Assembly (NCBI GenBank): GCA_003164255.1
Contig: PLST01000202.1
Location: 1 to 15,252, forward strand
Length of the DNA: 15,252 bases
DNA from: Acidobacteriaceae bacterium
GTDB taxonomy: Bacteria > Acidobacteriota > Terriglobia > Terriglobales > Acidobacteriaceae
Reading direction: 5' to 3'
Shown: positions 14,964 through 15,252 of the stretch, in pieces
Position numbering within the stretch: the stretch's first letter is position 1
Layout: every line of letters begins with the position of its first letter
Program-made: the position numbers and the translations under genes
Notes under the pieces: model-generated
What the model saw: the letters and a program-made list of their open reading frames with translations, nothing else
The model's database searches: none
Told to the model about the DNA's origin: nothing

Positions 14964-15252
14964 TGAAAGGCAACGAAGCCATAGTCAAGAGCGCAATTCT
15001 CTCAGGATGCCGTGCCTTTTATGGATACCCCATCACCCCGGCAAGCGAGATCGCGGAAACTGCGGCCAGGTATATGTCGCATACAGGCGGTATCTACCTG
15101 CAAGCCGAAAGCGAAGTAGCGGCTATAAACATGCTCTACGGTGCATCGTCGGCTGGCGTGCGGTCGATGACCGCGTCCAGCGGCCCGGGAATCAGCCTGA
15201 TGCAGGAAGGCATCAGCAACATGGCGGGCGCGGAGCTGCCCTGCGTGATTGC
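14948..15252 (+). CDS. vorB: 2-oxoacid:ferredoxin oxidoreductase alpha subunit, VorB/KorA type (partial, C-terminus off window)
   Basis: The first 101 codons of this gene are present. The ATG at 14948 follows GGGGGAG at a normal distance and lies inside the end of the ferredoxin-subunit gene. KGNEAIVKSAILSGCRAFYGYPITP, QAESEVAAINMLYGAS and the SSGPGISLMQEGISNMAGAELPCV stretch are characteristic of alpha subunits of 2-oxoisovalerate or 2-oxoglutarate:ferredoxin oxidoreductases. These oxidatively decarboxylate a 2-oxo acid to acyl-CoA and reduce ferredoxin. The strong QEGISxxAGAELP phrase favours the VorB branch over KorA, but substrate cannot be fixed from this fragment. The thiamine-binding beta subunit and the gamma subunit are expected just beyond the edge. 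Confidence 0.85.
   Translation, partial: MRKQLMKGNEAIVKSAILSGCRAFYGYPITPASEIAETAARYMSHTGGIYLQAESEVAAINMLYGASSAGVRSMTASSGPGISLMQEGISNMAGAELPCVI

Overview
The window most likely comes from the chromosome of an Acidobacteriota member (Terriglobia/Acidobacteriia-like). The evidence is a TIGR03435-family protein, which is a lineage-expanded family in that phylum, an Oar-like TonB-dependent receptor with an N-terminal carboxypeptidase-regulatory domain, and intergenic palindromic elements of the form GGGCTnnAGCCC ... GGCACGACTnnAGTCGTGCC ... TTGTTACAAAG that I recall as common in acidobacterial genomes. No rRNA, tRNA, CRISPR array, phage gene or transposase was seen. The assignment rests on recognition, not on a search.

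Layout, left to right. (1) 1-3592, minus strand: a surface/periplasmic unit. A possible 37-codon small ORF overlaps by 4 bp the GTG start of a secreted TIGR03435 protein, which is followed 54 bp later by a large TonB-dependent receptor that runs off the left edge. (2) 3593-4079: gene-poor divergent region with one clean TetR-type palindromic operator. (3) 4080-5717, plus strand: a divergent citramalate-synthase-type enzyme. (4) 5718-5985: convergent intergenic spacer with a strong hairpin and two repeat-type hairpin groups. (5) 5986-12542, minus strand, transcribed right to left: glcD, glcE, glcF, an MhpD-type 2-oxo-acid hydratase-family gene and malate synthase A. (6) 12543-13306: intergenic region with a 155-bp composite inverted-repeat element and a diverged relative of it. 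(7) 13307 to the right edge, plus strand: a 4-hydroxybutyrate/acetate CoA-transferase-family enzyme, a two-cluster ferredoxin subunit and the start of a 2-oxoacid:ferredoxin oxidoreductase alpha subunit (VorB/KorA type).

The genes work together most clearly in region 5. GlcDEF oxidises glycolate to glyoxylate, and malate synthase condenses glyoxylate with acetyl-CoA to malate, so the operon is a complete glycolate-assimilation route. It carries the A-type malate synthase and one extra FAH-superfamily enzyme of unknown substrate. Region 7 looks like an anaerobic or low-potential 2-oxoacid to acyl-CoA module paired with CoA transfer. The citramalate synthase also consumes acetyl-CoA and a 2-oxo acid. 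The window is therefore concentrated on the acetyl-CoA/2-oxo-acid node, but no single new pathway is proven.

The points most worth a second look are the coupled small ORF, the TIGR03435 domain fusion, the orphan TetR-type operator, the divergent citramalate synthase, the extra enzyme in the glc operon, the composite repeat family and the CoA-transferase/oxidoreductase pairing.
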